Assembly (NCBI GenBank): GCA_025356795.1 | Contig: JANXRR010000527.1 | Coordinates: 1 to 6,530 of the forward strand | Direction: 5' to 3' | Origin: Bacteroidia bacterium | Lineage (GTDB): Bacteria > Bacteroidota > Bacteroidia > Cytophagales > Cyclobacteriaceae | Length of the DNA stretch: 6,530 bases | Shown here: positions 1-5,813 of the stretch, piece after piece | Layout: every line of letters starts with the position of its first letter | How positions within the stretch are numbered: position 1 is the stretch's first letter | Notes under the pieces: model-generated | Databases searched by the model: none | What the model saw: only the letters and a program-made list of their open reading frames with translations | What the model was told of the DNA's origin: nothing | Made by a program: the position numbers and the translations under genes

Positions 1-684
1 GATAAGACACTTACTGATTTCCCTATAACGTTAACAGCTACAACCTCGGCTTCACTTGCGGTAACCTATACCGCCACACCTACCAATAAAGTAGCTATCA
101 ATGGAAGTCAAATAACATTGGTAAAAAGTGGCAAGGTCACAATCACCGCATCGCAAGCCGGCAATGCAAGCATCGATGCTGCGCCATCAATAGATCAAAG
201 CTTCTGTATTAAACCACTCAAGCCAGTTATAACAGTTTCCAATGCGAGCGCGTTAACGCCAACCTATACATCGGGTGTTGCGGATGGCAACCAATGGTAT
301 CTAAATGGTGCTCTCCTCACCGGTATCACCAGTCAATTTTTGATTGTCTCTCAGCCTGGCACCTATAAAGTACAAGTAACAATTGATAATTGCACAAGTG
401 CTTTTTCAGCCGACCAAGTATTTGTAATAACCGGAGATATCGCCAGCAATATCAGTGACATTGAGTTGTACCCTAATCCAATCATAAACTTGTTCACTGT
501 TTCCTTTGGCGATATAGAGGGAAGGAAAGAAGTAACTCTTTACCATTCTACGGGCCAGCAATTGACTGTTCAGGAGGTGTGGAATAGAGAAGCACACTTT
601 AATTTGGGAGATTATCCGAAGGGGATTTATTATGCCAAGGTGTTGGCTGGCGGATCAATGAAAGTGATCAAGTTTGAGAAATAA
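1..684 (+). CDS. Secreted Ig-like-repeat protein with T9SS C-terminal sorting domain (5' partial)
   Basis: The reading frame is open from base 1 to the TAA at 682-684, so only the last 227 residues are seen and the true start lies upstream of the window. Residues about 1-70 form a bacterial Ig-like repeat of the kind common in Bacteroidota adhesins, with the typical 'ITASQAGN' and 'AAPS' phrases. Residues about 72-145 form a second beta-sandwich unit with 'QWYLNG' and 'PGTYKVQV', as in PKD/Ig-like modules. The last 75 residues are a type A T9SS sorting domain: 'LYPNP' at 156-160, then 'GIYYAKV' and a basic C-terminus 'KVIKFEK'. Proteins with this tail are exported by Sec, cross the outer membrane through T9SS and are often anchored to the cell surface. 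The catalytic or binding part, if any, is outside the window, so the specific function is unknown. A TTG at 118 is an internal codon, not the start. Confidence 0.88.
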   Translation, partial: DKTLTDFPITLTATTSASLAVTYTATPTNKVAINGSQITLVKSGKVTITASQAGNASIDAAPSIDQSFCIKPLKPVITVSNASALTPTYTSGVADGNQWYLNGALLTGITSQFLIVSQPGTYKVQVTIDNCTSAFSADQVFVITGDIASNISDIELYPNPIINLFTVSFGDIEGRKEVTLYHSTGQQLTVQEVWNREAHFNLGDYPKGIYYAKVLAGGSMKVIKFEK

Positions 685-1650
685 TTAAATCTTTTTTGCG
701 GTTCCCGATAATTGCGAATATTCTTTAATAATGGGTTCACCAAGATCGTCAGCACTTTCGATCGTTTTTGTTATCGAGCTAATTACGTCATCTAATTTTT
801 CAGTAGAAGCTTGAAGATGGTTCATAATAATTCTTGCTTCTGTATTTACTTCTTCTCGCTTTAGAATGTTCATCAAGCCTAAAATACTTGCTACTGGGCT
901 GCGGAGTTTGTGTGCGTTAATCCAGGCGTATTCTTCAAGTGCCTTATTTTTTCTTTCTAAATCGTGTGTTCTAGCTTTCACTAACAGTTCTAAGTTTTCG
1001 TTGTTGGTTTTTATCTCTTCTGCTTGCGCTTGTATTTCTTCATTGCTTGCTTGCAATGCTAAGCGAGCTTTTATCTCTTTCACCGTAAGGTTGTAACGGG
1101 TTTTTATGGACACAATCATAAATAGAGCAACGGCAATTAATAGTAAACCACCATTCACAAAAAAATCATTTACATTGAGGCCGTTGTTCATAAGAATAAA
1201 AATAGCGGTAGCAAGTATTGACAAAGCAACAACTATAAGAGAGTAGCTTAATCTCCAAAGAATAAACATGGCAACGCCAATAAGGAGTGCCATGTAATTA
1301 ATGCTGTGGCCTAAAATGTCCTTGTCTTGTATTAAACTGTAACCATAACCATTTTGTAGAGATATTAATAAAATTGGAACAGCCACTACAGCATGTGATG
1401 GCCATTTGAATTTTTTTCCTAAGAATATAGCCATGAGTGTAAGTAGGGAAATGCTTAGACGAATGATAAATAGCTCTTTCCATTTATCGTGGATATTAAT
1501 GTAATCGGTGTAGGCAAAAACTGGATTGAAAATAACGCCAATCCAAGAAGCCAAAAAATGATATCGGGAAGAAGCTTTTTCTAATTCAGCTGTCAGTGAT
1601 TCGTTTGAGACATTAGAAATCAAGTCTTGTACTTGAATTGTGTTTTTCAT
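685..1650 (-). CDS. Six-helix membrane protein with histidine-kinase phosphoacceptor box but no ATPase domain
   Basis: The protein has 321 residues and starts at an ATG (1648-1650). Seen in order: an N-terminal cytoplasmic stretch; about six hydrophobic segments (near residues 31-47, 60-78, 86-99, 116-132, 134-154 and 164-182); a charged, Glu/Lys-rich probable coiled coil (about 190-240); then a HisKA-type box 'AHKLRSPVASILGL' with the candidate phosphoacceptor His247. In Bacteroidota histidine kinases this box is normally followed by a HATPase_c domain of about 110 residues with N, G1 and G2 boxes. Here only about 70 residues follow, none of these boxes is present, and the protein ends. It is therefore probably a membrane sensor that dimerises and is phosphorylated by another kinase, or a degenerate kinase. 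The stop codon directly abuts that of the convergent upstream gene. It lies 121 bases downstream of the anti-sigma gene on the same strand; co-transcription is possible but not shown. The ligand is unknown. Confidence 0.75.
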   Translation of the reverse strand: MKNTIQVQDLISNVSNESLTAELEKASSRYHFLASWIGVIFNPVFAYTDYINIHDKWKELFIIRLSISLLTLMAIFLGKKFKWPSHAVVAVPILLISLQNGYGYSLIQDKDILGHSINYMALLIGVAMFILWRLSYSLIVVALSILATAIFILMNNGLNVNDFFVNGGLLLIAVALFMIVSIKTRYNLTVKEIKARLALQASNEEIQAQAEEIKTNNENLELLVKARTHDLERKNKALEEYAWINAHKLRSPVASILGLMNILKREEVNTEARIIMNHLQASTEKLDDVISSITKTIESADDLGEPIIKEYSQLSGTAKKI

Positions 1651-1771
1651 TTCCGAGATATTTTAATCGCCCTTACCGAAATGATATACGCAACTGTTCA
1701 TACAAGTGGATTTCAAACTTTCTAAGTTTTTAAATGATAATATTTATTTTGCTATTAGAAATGTTGTTGAT

Positions 1772-2569
1772 CTAAATGGTTAGCATGTTGCCGGCTACTT
1801 GAATAGTTTCTAATGTAGGTGAAGGCTTGCCACCTCTTGCTTCGATGGTAACAGCAAACGTTGTAGGGATCTTGTAGGCATTCTTCATTTTTAGAAGGCC
1901 TGCTAATTGCCAATCAAAAATACCACAGTCAACGGGCTTTCCATCAATAATGGCCCATAGTTGATATTGATTCTCTTTGGAAAGTTGTTTTAAGTTTTGG
2001 ATGTTTAAATAGACTTCTTTGGAAGCAGAGTTCCAATAAACCGATGCCAAGGCTTGTGGAGCGTTGGGTGTTCCCTTCATAACCACTCGCGCAAAATCAG
2101 GGTTGCTGGCTATCTTAAAATCTAATTCCATTAGATCGAGACGTTGGTTAACGGTGTTGTAATCTTGGGCGATTTGCTGATTCTTAGAAATTAAACTCAC
2201 CAGTGTTGTTTCGCTTTGTTTCCATCGGCTCCAATAATTAAATGCCAGATAAGAGGAAAGCATTGCAAAGGCAATGGAAGCTGCCGTGGCGTACCTCCAG
2301 TATTTAGTTGAGTGTGATGCCAGCGATATTATTTTAGATGCTGGTGCATTATTGATTTGTGTGAAAAGTTTTTCTTTAACGCGTGCTCTAGGAGTGATAG
2401 CAAAATGTTGGGCTAAGGCCGCATTGGTTTCTTCGATAATGGAAAGTTCTTTACTCAACTCGCTGTATAGCGCTAAATTTTTCTCCACCTCATTTATTTC
2501 ATCTTGTGATAGCTGACCACAAGCATAGGCTTCCAAAACTCCAGTCGATATGTACTCTTTTATATTCAC
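1772..2569 (-). CDS. RskA-type membrane anti-sigma factor
   Basis: The protein has 265 residues and begins at a GTG (2567-2569) that overlaps the sigma-factor stop codon by four bases (GTGA), so translation is probably coupled. Residues 1-75 resemble the cytoplasmic sigma-binding region of Bacteroidota anti-sigma factors ('LEAYACGQLSQDE'); the HxxxCxxC zinc motif of ZAS anti-sigma factors is absent. One membrane helix lies at about 91-113. The remainder is the extracytoplasmic anti-sigma-K (RskA) domain, with the signature stretches 'YQLWAIIDGKPVDCGIFD' (about 202-219) and 'TIEARGGKPSPTLETI' (about 241-256). The expected role is to hold the adjacent ECF sigma factor at the inner membrane until a periplasmic signal causes release, by regulated proteolysis in characterised relatives. 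The partner is inferred from gene order; the family assignment is strong. The signal is unknown. Confidence 0.88.
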   Translation of the reverse strand: MNIKEYISTGVLEAYACGQLSQDEINEVEKNLALYSELSKELSIIEETNAALAQHFAITPRARVKEKLFTQINNAPASKIISLASHSTKYWRYATAASIAFAMLSSYLAFNYWSRWKQSETTLVSLISKNQQIAQDYNTVNQRLDLMELDFKIASNPDFARVVMKGTPNAPQALASVYWNSASKEVYLNIQNLKQLSKENQYQLWAIIDGKPVDCGIFDWQLAGLLKMKNAYKIPTTFAVTIEARGGKPSPTLETIQVAGNMLTI

Positions 2570-3120
2570 TTAATGTTTAATAATGTTCGTAATTCTATCA
2601 TAGCCAATCGCAACCTTGTCTTCACTGTTCCCAACGGAATGTTAAATTCTTCTGCTACTTCCGATTGTGTGTAGCCTTGCAAATACAATTGGTTCACAAT
2701 AAAAAACTGATCAACGGGCAATTTCATAAGTACTTCTTTTAGTCCAATGGAATCCACTTCGAGCTGCGAATTTTGTTGGCTATCAATTTTATGTACGAGA
2801 AAATCTATGTCATCGGTTTTTTTGATCTTACTATTTTCTTTGGAGCGGGTTTTATCAATGGCCTGATTGCGGGCAATATTGATCATCCAAGTAAATAGTT
2901 TGCCTTTATTGGGATCATAGTTTTCTATTTTATCCCAAATCTTTAAAAACACGTCTTGTAATACTTCTTCGGCTGGTTCTTCCTTTTTTAAAATTCGCAA
3001 AACCACGCCATACAATGCACCTGAGTAGCGATTATATAAATAGTCCAATGCCGATTGATCTTTTTTCATCAATCGAGTAATCAATTCTTGTTCCGTTATG
3101 GTGGAGGCTATGGTTAACAC
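2566..3120 (-). CDS. ECF-type RNA polymerase sigma factor (SigK-like partner of RskA)
   Basis: The protein has 184 residues, the usual ECF length. Region sigma-2 spans about residues 23-92, with 'EEVLQDVFLKIW' at 51-62 (core-polymerase binding) and 'FTWMINIARNQAID' at 76-89 (-10 recognition). A polar linker follows, then sigma-4 at about 127-180 with the helix-turn-helix 'YTQSEVAEEFNIPLGTVKTRL' shortened here to its key parts, 'SEVAEEF' and 'GTVKTR'. It directs polymerase to its own promoters when released by the anti-sigma factor encoded by the overlapping downstream gene. The start is a GTG at 3118-3120; no other in-frame start codon lies in the 60 bases upstream, and Met18 would cut into the start of sigma-2. 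No Shine-Dalgarno site is visible. Pairing with an RskA-type anti-sigma factor and a divergent fasciclin gene suggests the SigK (ECF19-like) class; this is inferred from context, not from a tree. Confidence 0.92.
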   Translation of the reverse strand: MLTIASTITEQELITRLMKKDQSALDYLYNRYSGALYGVVLRILKKEEPAEEVLQDVFLKIWDKIENYDPNKGKLFTWMINIARNQAIDKTRSKENSKIKKTDDIDFLVHKIDSQQNSQLEVDSIGLKEVLMKLPVDQFFIVNQLYLQGYTQSEVAEEFNIPLGTVKTRLRLAMIELRTLLNIK

Positions 3121-3166
3121 TTTAAAAGTGGGTAAGGTATTGAAAATTCTTTTTAGGAAGCAACTG

Positions 3167-3200
3167 GAAATGTAGGAATTGCAAAATGCCCCTTCTCCAA
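3167..3200 (-). promoter_or_regulatory. Candidate Bacteroidota-type promoter for the sigma/anti-sigma operon
   Basis: Reading the minus strand, a TTG (3200-3198) is followed after 23 bases by TACATTTC (3174-3167), a 5-of-6 match to the TAnnTTTG -7 element of the Bacteroidota primary sigma factor. The spacing is at the upper limit of the usual 17-23. Transcription would start near 3161, giving a leader of about 40 bases. Matches this weak are expected by chance in AT-rich DNA, so this is only a candidate. Confidence 0.25.
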
Positions 3201-3256
3201 TCGCACTGAAAACGACAATACGTGAGTCTTTGCGGTGGCAGGAAAAATACTTGTAT

Positions 3257-3291
3257 CATACGAGATCCAGAACAACCCTTGCCTTCGTATG
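3257..3291. repeat. 7-base inverted repeat in the sigma/fasciclin divergent intergenic region
   Basis: CATACGA (3257-3263) and TCGTATG (3285-3291) are perfect reverse complements separated by 21 bases. They lie in the 199-base region between the divergent sigma-factor and fasciclin genes. Each half-site reads CATACGA toward one of the two genes, so it could be a regulator site or a shared ECF promoter element. A repeat of this size in 200 bases can occur by chance. I see no convincing TTG/TAnnTTTG promoter on the plus strand here, which would fit alternative-sigma control of the fasciclin gene but does not prove it. Confidence 0.3.
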
Positions 3292-3319
3292 TTCAGTCAG
3301 ACATCTAAAAAAAATAGTT

Positions 3320-3862
3320 ATGAAAAAAATTATGATCACCGTTGTAAGTTTAATTTTTGTTGAATCCGCAGCCATGGCTCAAAAGCCGGTGGAAGTAGGA
3401 GGTGCTCTTATGTATCCCACCAAAAACATTATTGAAAATGCTGTCAACTCAAAAGACCATACCACCTTGGTGGCGGCAGTAAAGGCGGCTGGGCTGGTAG
3501 AAACCTTGCAAAGTGCTGGGCCTTTCACTGTATTTGCGCCCACCAATGCAGCTTTCGCCAAACTTCCTGCCGGCACAGTAGATAATTTACTGAAACCTGA
3601 GAACAAAGCAACGTTAACGGCTGTGTTAACTTACCACGTTGTGGCTGGTAAAATAAGTTCTGCCGATGTTGTTAAAGCCATCAAAGCCGGAAATGGAAAG
3701 GCAGAATTTAAAACCGTACAAGGCGCTACTTTAACTGCTATGATGAGCGGTAAAGATGTAGTATTAAAGGATGCCAAGGGAAATACATCCAAGATCACAA
3801 TCATGGATGTAAACCAATCTAATGGAGTGATACATGTGATTGATACAGTTGTGATGCCGTAA
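3320..3862 (+). CDS. Secreted single-domain fasciclin (FAS1) protein
   Basis: Starting at the ATG 3320-3322 the protein has 180 residues and an immediate Sec signal peptide: Lys2-Lys3, a hydrophobic core (residues 4-14) and cleavage after 'AMA' at about residue 20. The mature part is one FAS1 domain of usual length (about 32-180) with the two conserved boxes: 'GPFTVFAPTNAAFAKLP' (67-83) and the C-terminal 'NGVIHVIDTVVMP' (168-180), plus 'YHVVAGKI' (105-112). FAS1 domains mediate adhesion or act as extracytoplasmic ligand-binding modules; the exact role here is unknown. The frame is open back to a TTG at 3179, but that would bury the signal peptide and is rejected. The A-rich stretch just before the ATG is typical for this phylum. 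The gene is divergent from the sigma/anti-sigma operon and is a likely target of that sigma factor by analogy with mycobacterial SigK and MPT70/MPT83. A hairpin terminator follows. Confidence 0.92.
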   Translation: MKKIMITVVSLIFVESAAMAQKPVEVGGALMYPTKNIIENAVNSKDHTTLVAAVKAAGLVETLQSAGPFTVFAPTNAAFAKLPAGTVDNLLKPENKATLTAVLTYHVVAGKISSADVVKAIKAGNGKAEFKTVQGATLTAMMSGKDVVLKDAKGNTSKITIMDVNQSNGVIHVIDTVVMP

Positions 3863-3890
3863 TTTTTTTAGTTAGGTTTTGGTTTTAAAA

Positions 3891-3922
3891 CTCTCCGGTT
3901 GTGGAGAGCTTTTTTATTTTTT
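3891..3922 (+). terminator. Rho-independent terminator after the fasciclin gene, possibly bidirectional
   Basis: CTCTCC (3891-3896) pairs with GGAGAG (3903-3908) around a 6-base loop, followed by C, TTTTTT, A, TTTTTT (3909-3922). It starts 28 bases after the fasciclin stop codon. On the minus strand the same stem is followed by TTTT, so it may also end transcription of the convergent methyltransferase gene, which stops at 3928. Confidence 0.82.
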
Positions 3923-3927
3923 GGGAA

Positions 3928-4785
3928 TTAATCTTCGATGGTTTTTGCCATCTCCCAGCCAATAATACTTTTCTTACGAATGGCACTCCATCGGTATTCA
4001 CCCAGAATGCCATCTTTTCTTATTACCCGATGGCAAGGAATTAAATAAGCAATGTGATTGGCACCAACGGCAGAGCCAACTGCTTGCATGGCTTTTACAT
4101 GTTGGATGGATTGAGCAATGTTTTGATAAGTGGCTACACTTCCTGTCGGCAACTGCAACAGGGCCTCCCACACTTTAATTTGAAAATTAGTTCCTTTCAC
4201 AAAAAGCTGAAGTTTCTTTTTAGCGTCACGATTTTCAAATATAGAATTGATACATTCATAGGTCAATTCTTGGTTTTCCTGGAAGACAGAATTGTACCAA
4301 TGCTCTTTCATTTTCTCTAGTTCCATTCTAGGGTCTTCATCTGTTATTATAAAAGATAGCCAGCAAATTCCACGTTCGGTAATGCCAATCAGGCACAAGC
4401 CAAACGGGGTTTCATGAAAGCCATATTCTACCCGTATGCCCAAACCTTTAAGTTTATATTCTTGAGGCGTTACAGCTTCCAGTGTAGTAAACAAATCATA
4501 CACTCTCGATTGGCTAGATAGACCAGCGGCCTCGGCAGCTTCCATAATATTTTTAGATTCACTTAACTTTTTCTTGAGAAAATCTACCGTAAGGAATTGC
4601 AAAAAACGTTTTGGACTGATACCTGCCCACTCGGTAAAAAGGCGCTGAAAATGAAATGGACTGAGATGCACGTTTTCGGCTACTTCATCTAACTCTGGTT
4701 GGTGTTGAAAATTGTTTTCCAGAAAGTGAATGGCCTTTTCAATGCGTTGGTAATTGAGGGTTTGTTCTTGGTTAGTCACAATCAT
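3928..4785 (-). CDS. AraC-type regulator fused to O6-methylguanine-DNA methyltransferase (Ada lacking its N-terminal domain)
   Basis: The protein has 285 residues from the ATG 4783-4785; a TTG nine codons upstream (4810-4812) is less likely. Residues about 12-111 are an AraC/XylS double helix-turn-helix domain ('LDEVAENVHLSPFHFQRLF', then 'ISPKRFLQ'). Residues about 119-195 are the ribonuclease-like N-lobe of the methyltransferase, and about 200-283 the catalytic lobe, with 'IPCHRVI' carrying the alkyl-acceptor Cys251. It should move alkyl groups from O6-alkylguanine to itself irreversibly and may regulate transcription. Unlike E. coli Ada, it has no N-terminal zinc domain that repairs phosphotriesters and switches Ada into an activator. 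A separate small gene at 5803-6045 encodes a related domain. Two oddities: the usual Arg of 'RAVG' (arginine finger) is Gln234 ('MQAVG'), and the hinge 'NP' is 'NH' (Asn243-His244). Its upstream region is shared with the divergent hydrolase gene. Confidence 0.9.
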   Translation of the reverse strand: MIVTNQEQTLNYQRIEKAIHFLENNFQHQPELDEVAENVHLSPFHFQRLFTEWAGISPKRFLQFLTVDFLKKKLSESKNIMEAAEAAGLSSQSRVYDLFTTLEAVTPQEYKLKGLGIRVEYGFHETPFGLCLIGITERGICWLSFIITDEDPRMELEKMKEHWYNSVFQENQELTYECINSIFENRDAKKKLQLFVKGTNFQIKVWEALLQLPTGSVATYQNIAQSIQHVKAMQAVGSAVGANHIAYLIPCHRVIRKDGILGEYRWSAIRKKSIIGWEMAKTIED

Positions 4786-4804
4786 AAAGCTATTATTTTT
4801 TTGA

Positions 4805-4824
4805 TGGATCAAAGGTGGATCAAA
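4805..4824. repeat. Tandem 9-base direct repeat, candidate AraC-type operator
   Basis: TGGATCAAA occurs perfectly at 4805-4813 and again at 4816-4824, an 11-base period, so about one helical turn. On the minus strand this reads as two copies of TTTGATCCA flanking and overlapping the candidate -7 element of the methyltransferase gene, 20-39 bases before its ATG. AraC-family proteins typically bind direct-repeat half-sites, so autoregulation by the adjacent gene product is a reasonable inference. Confidence 0.45.
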
Positions 4825-4840
4825 ACAAAAAACCGCTCAA
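4810..4840 (-). promoter_or_regulatory. Candidate promoter of the AraC-methyltransferase gene
   Basis: On the minus strand, TTG (4840-4838) is followed after 20 bases by CACCTTTG (4817-4810), 5 of 6 matches to TAnnTTTG with good spacing for Bacteroidota. Transcription would begin near 4804, about 20 bases before the ATG. The 9-base direct repeat overlaps the -7 element, so a bound regulator would act directly on this promoter. A second possible pair further upstream (TTG 4886-4884, TACTTTAG 4859-4852, spacing 24) is less well spaced. Confidence 0.4.
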
Positions 4841-4848
4841 CCTGTTAC

Positions 4849-4881
4849 TTGCTAAAGTAAAAGTCTAATCTTTTATCTTTA
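4849..4881 (+). promoter_or_regulatory. Candidate promoter of the metallo-hydrolase gene
   Basis: TTG (4849-4851) is followed after 22 bases by TATCTTTA (4874-4881), 5 of 6 matches to the TAnnTTTG -7 element. The predicted start near 4887 gives a leader of about 20 bases before the ATG at 4908. Its -33 element lies only 8 bases from that of the oppositely directed methyltransferase promoter, so the two would be back to back. Confidence 0.4.
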
Positions 4882-4907
4882 AGCAAAATAATTTAACCAC
4901 ACATGTT

Positions 4908-5813
4908 ATGAAGAGAACTCTTTTTCTATTTGTATTATCTATCATGGCAGCGCCTCTGCTAGGTCAAACTATGGATACAGTTAAAATAAGGCCTGTAAAA
5001 GTATCTGATAATATTTATATGTTGCAAGGTGCTGGTGGGAACATTGGCATCCAGGTTGGCAAAGATGGAACATTTATGATTGATGATCAGTTTGCACCAC
5101 TTTCCGATAAAATTAATGGTGCAATCAAAGCCATTGATGGAGGAGACATCCGTTTTTTGATCAACACGCATGTGCATGGCGATCATTTGGGAGGCAATGA
5201 AAACTTTAAAAAACTGGGTGCTACCATTGTGGCTCATGATCAAGTGCGTGAACGCATGAGCAAGGAACAAGTAAATAAACTAATGAACAGAACAACACCT
5301 GCCGCCAGCCCCGAAGCCTTACCGATAATTACGTTTTCTGACAAGTTAAATTTTCATTTAAATGGCGATGATATTGAATTGGTTTATTTAGATAAAGGTC
5401 ATACCGATGGAGACATTATCATTCATTTCAAAAAGGCAAATGTCTTTCACACAGGCGATGCCTATGTTCGTTATGGTTATCCATTTATTGATGTTTCAAG
5501 CGGAGGTTCATTTATTGGGTTCCTATCAACGCTTGATAAAATTTTAGCCCTTGTAGATGATAATTCAAAAATAATCCCAGGACATGGTGAATTAGCTTCA
5601 AAAGCTGATGTTAAAACGCTTCGAGATAAATTGGTTGACATTAAAGATCAGGTGCTGGCCGCATTAAAGAAAGGAAAAAAGGTAGAAGAAATACCTGCAT
5701 TGGGAATTACCGACAAATATGATGCAGAGCTTGGCAAAGGTTTTTTGAAAGGAAAAGATTTTGTGTTGATTGCTGCCGAAGAGTTGAGAGCATTGATGCC
5801 CACTAAAAAATAA
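4908..5813 (+). CDS. Secreted metallo-beta-lactamase-fold hydrolase
   Basis: The protein has 301 residues from the ATG 4908-4910. A signal peptide is clear: Lys2-Arg3, hydrophobic core 'TLFLFVLSIMAAPLLG', cleavage probably before Gln20. The MBL fold follows with its metal ligands in place: 'THVHGDH' giving His88, His90, Asp92 and His93; His165 in 'KGHTDGD'; Asp184 in 'HTGDAY'; and His226 in 'PGHGE'. Asp at the bridging position, together with HxHxDH, is the general two-metal hydrolase pattern, not the Cys ligand of class B1 beta-lactamases. A periplasmic hydrolase of unknown substrate is therefore the safest call; lactonase, thioesterase or beta-lactamase activity cannot be assigned. It is divergent from the AraC-methyltransferase gene (122-base gap) and its end overlaps the convergent Ada-N-like gene by 11 bases. 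Its terminator lies inside that gene. Confidence 0.9.
   Translation: MKRTLFLFVLSIMAAPLLGQTMDTVKIRPVKVSDNIYMLQGAGGNIGIQVGKDGTFMIDDQFAPLSDKINGAIKAIDGGDIRFLINTHVHGDHLGGNENFKKLGATIVAHDQVRERMSKEQVNKLMNRTTPAASPEALPIITFSDKLNFHLNGDDIELVYLDKGHTDGDIIIHFKKANVFHTGDAYVRYGYPFIDVSSGGSFIGFLSTLDKILALVDDNSKIIPGHGELASKADVKTLRDKLVDIKDQVLAALKKGKKVEEIPALGITDKYDAELGKGFLKGKDFVLIAAEELRALMPTKK

Noticed and set aside
653..669. GATCA/TGATC hairpin at the end of the T9SS-tail gene
   Set aside because: Only five base pairs, inside coding sequence and without a T-run; too weak to call a terminator.
866..1096. Plus-strand open frame opposite the membrane histidine-kinase-like gene
   Set aside because: It is a shadow of the clear minus-strand gene, with low-complexity Ser/Leu/Ala composition and no family resemblance. 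The same applies to open frames opposite the sigma, anti-sigma, fasciclin, methyltransferase and hydrolase genes.
1715..1729. AAACTT/AAGTTT hairpin in the gap after the anti-sigma gene
   Set aside because: The stem is six AT-rich pairs with one G-C pair, the loop is only three bases, and no T-run follows on the minus strand, so it is not a convincing terminator.
3241..3266. GGAAAA / CGAGAT as an ECF -35/-10 pair for the fasciclin gene
   Set aside because: The spacing is 14 bases, shorter than the usual 16-17, and neither element matches a known SigK-type consensus well.
3179..3319. 47-codon N-terminal extension of the fasciclin gene starting at a TTG
   Set aside because: The ATG at 3320 is directly followed by a complete Sec signal peptide; the extension has no recognisable features and would bury it. 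The stretch is better read as upstream regulatory DNA.
4786..4812. Nine-codon extension of the AraC-methyltransferase gene to a TTG
   Set aside because: The ATG at 4785 fits the start of the AraC domain; the extension would overlap the candidate promoter and the direct repeat.
4908..5813. True class B beta-lactamase (carbapenemase) gene
   Set aside because: The bridging ligand is Asp184, not the class B1 Cys, and the remaining sequence lacks specific beta-lactamase signatures; only the fold and metal site can be claimed.
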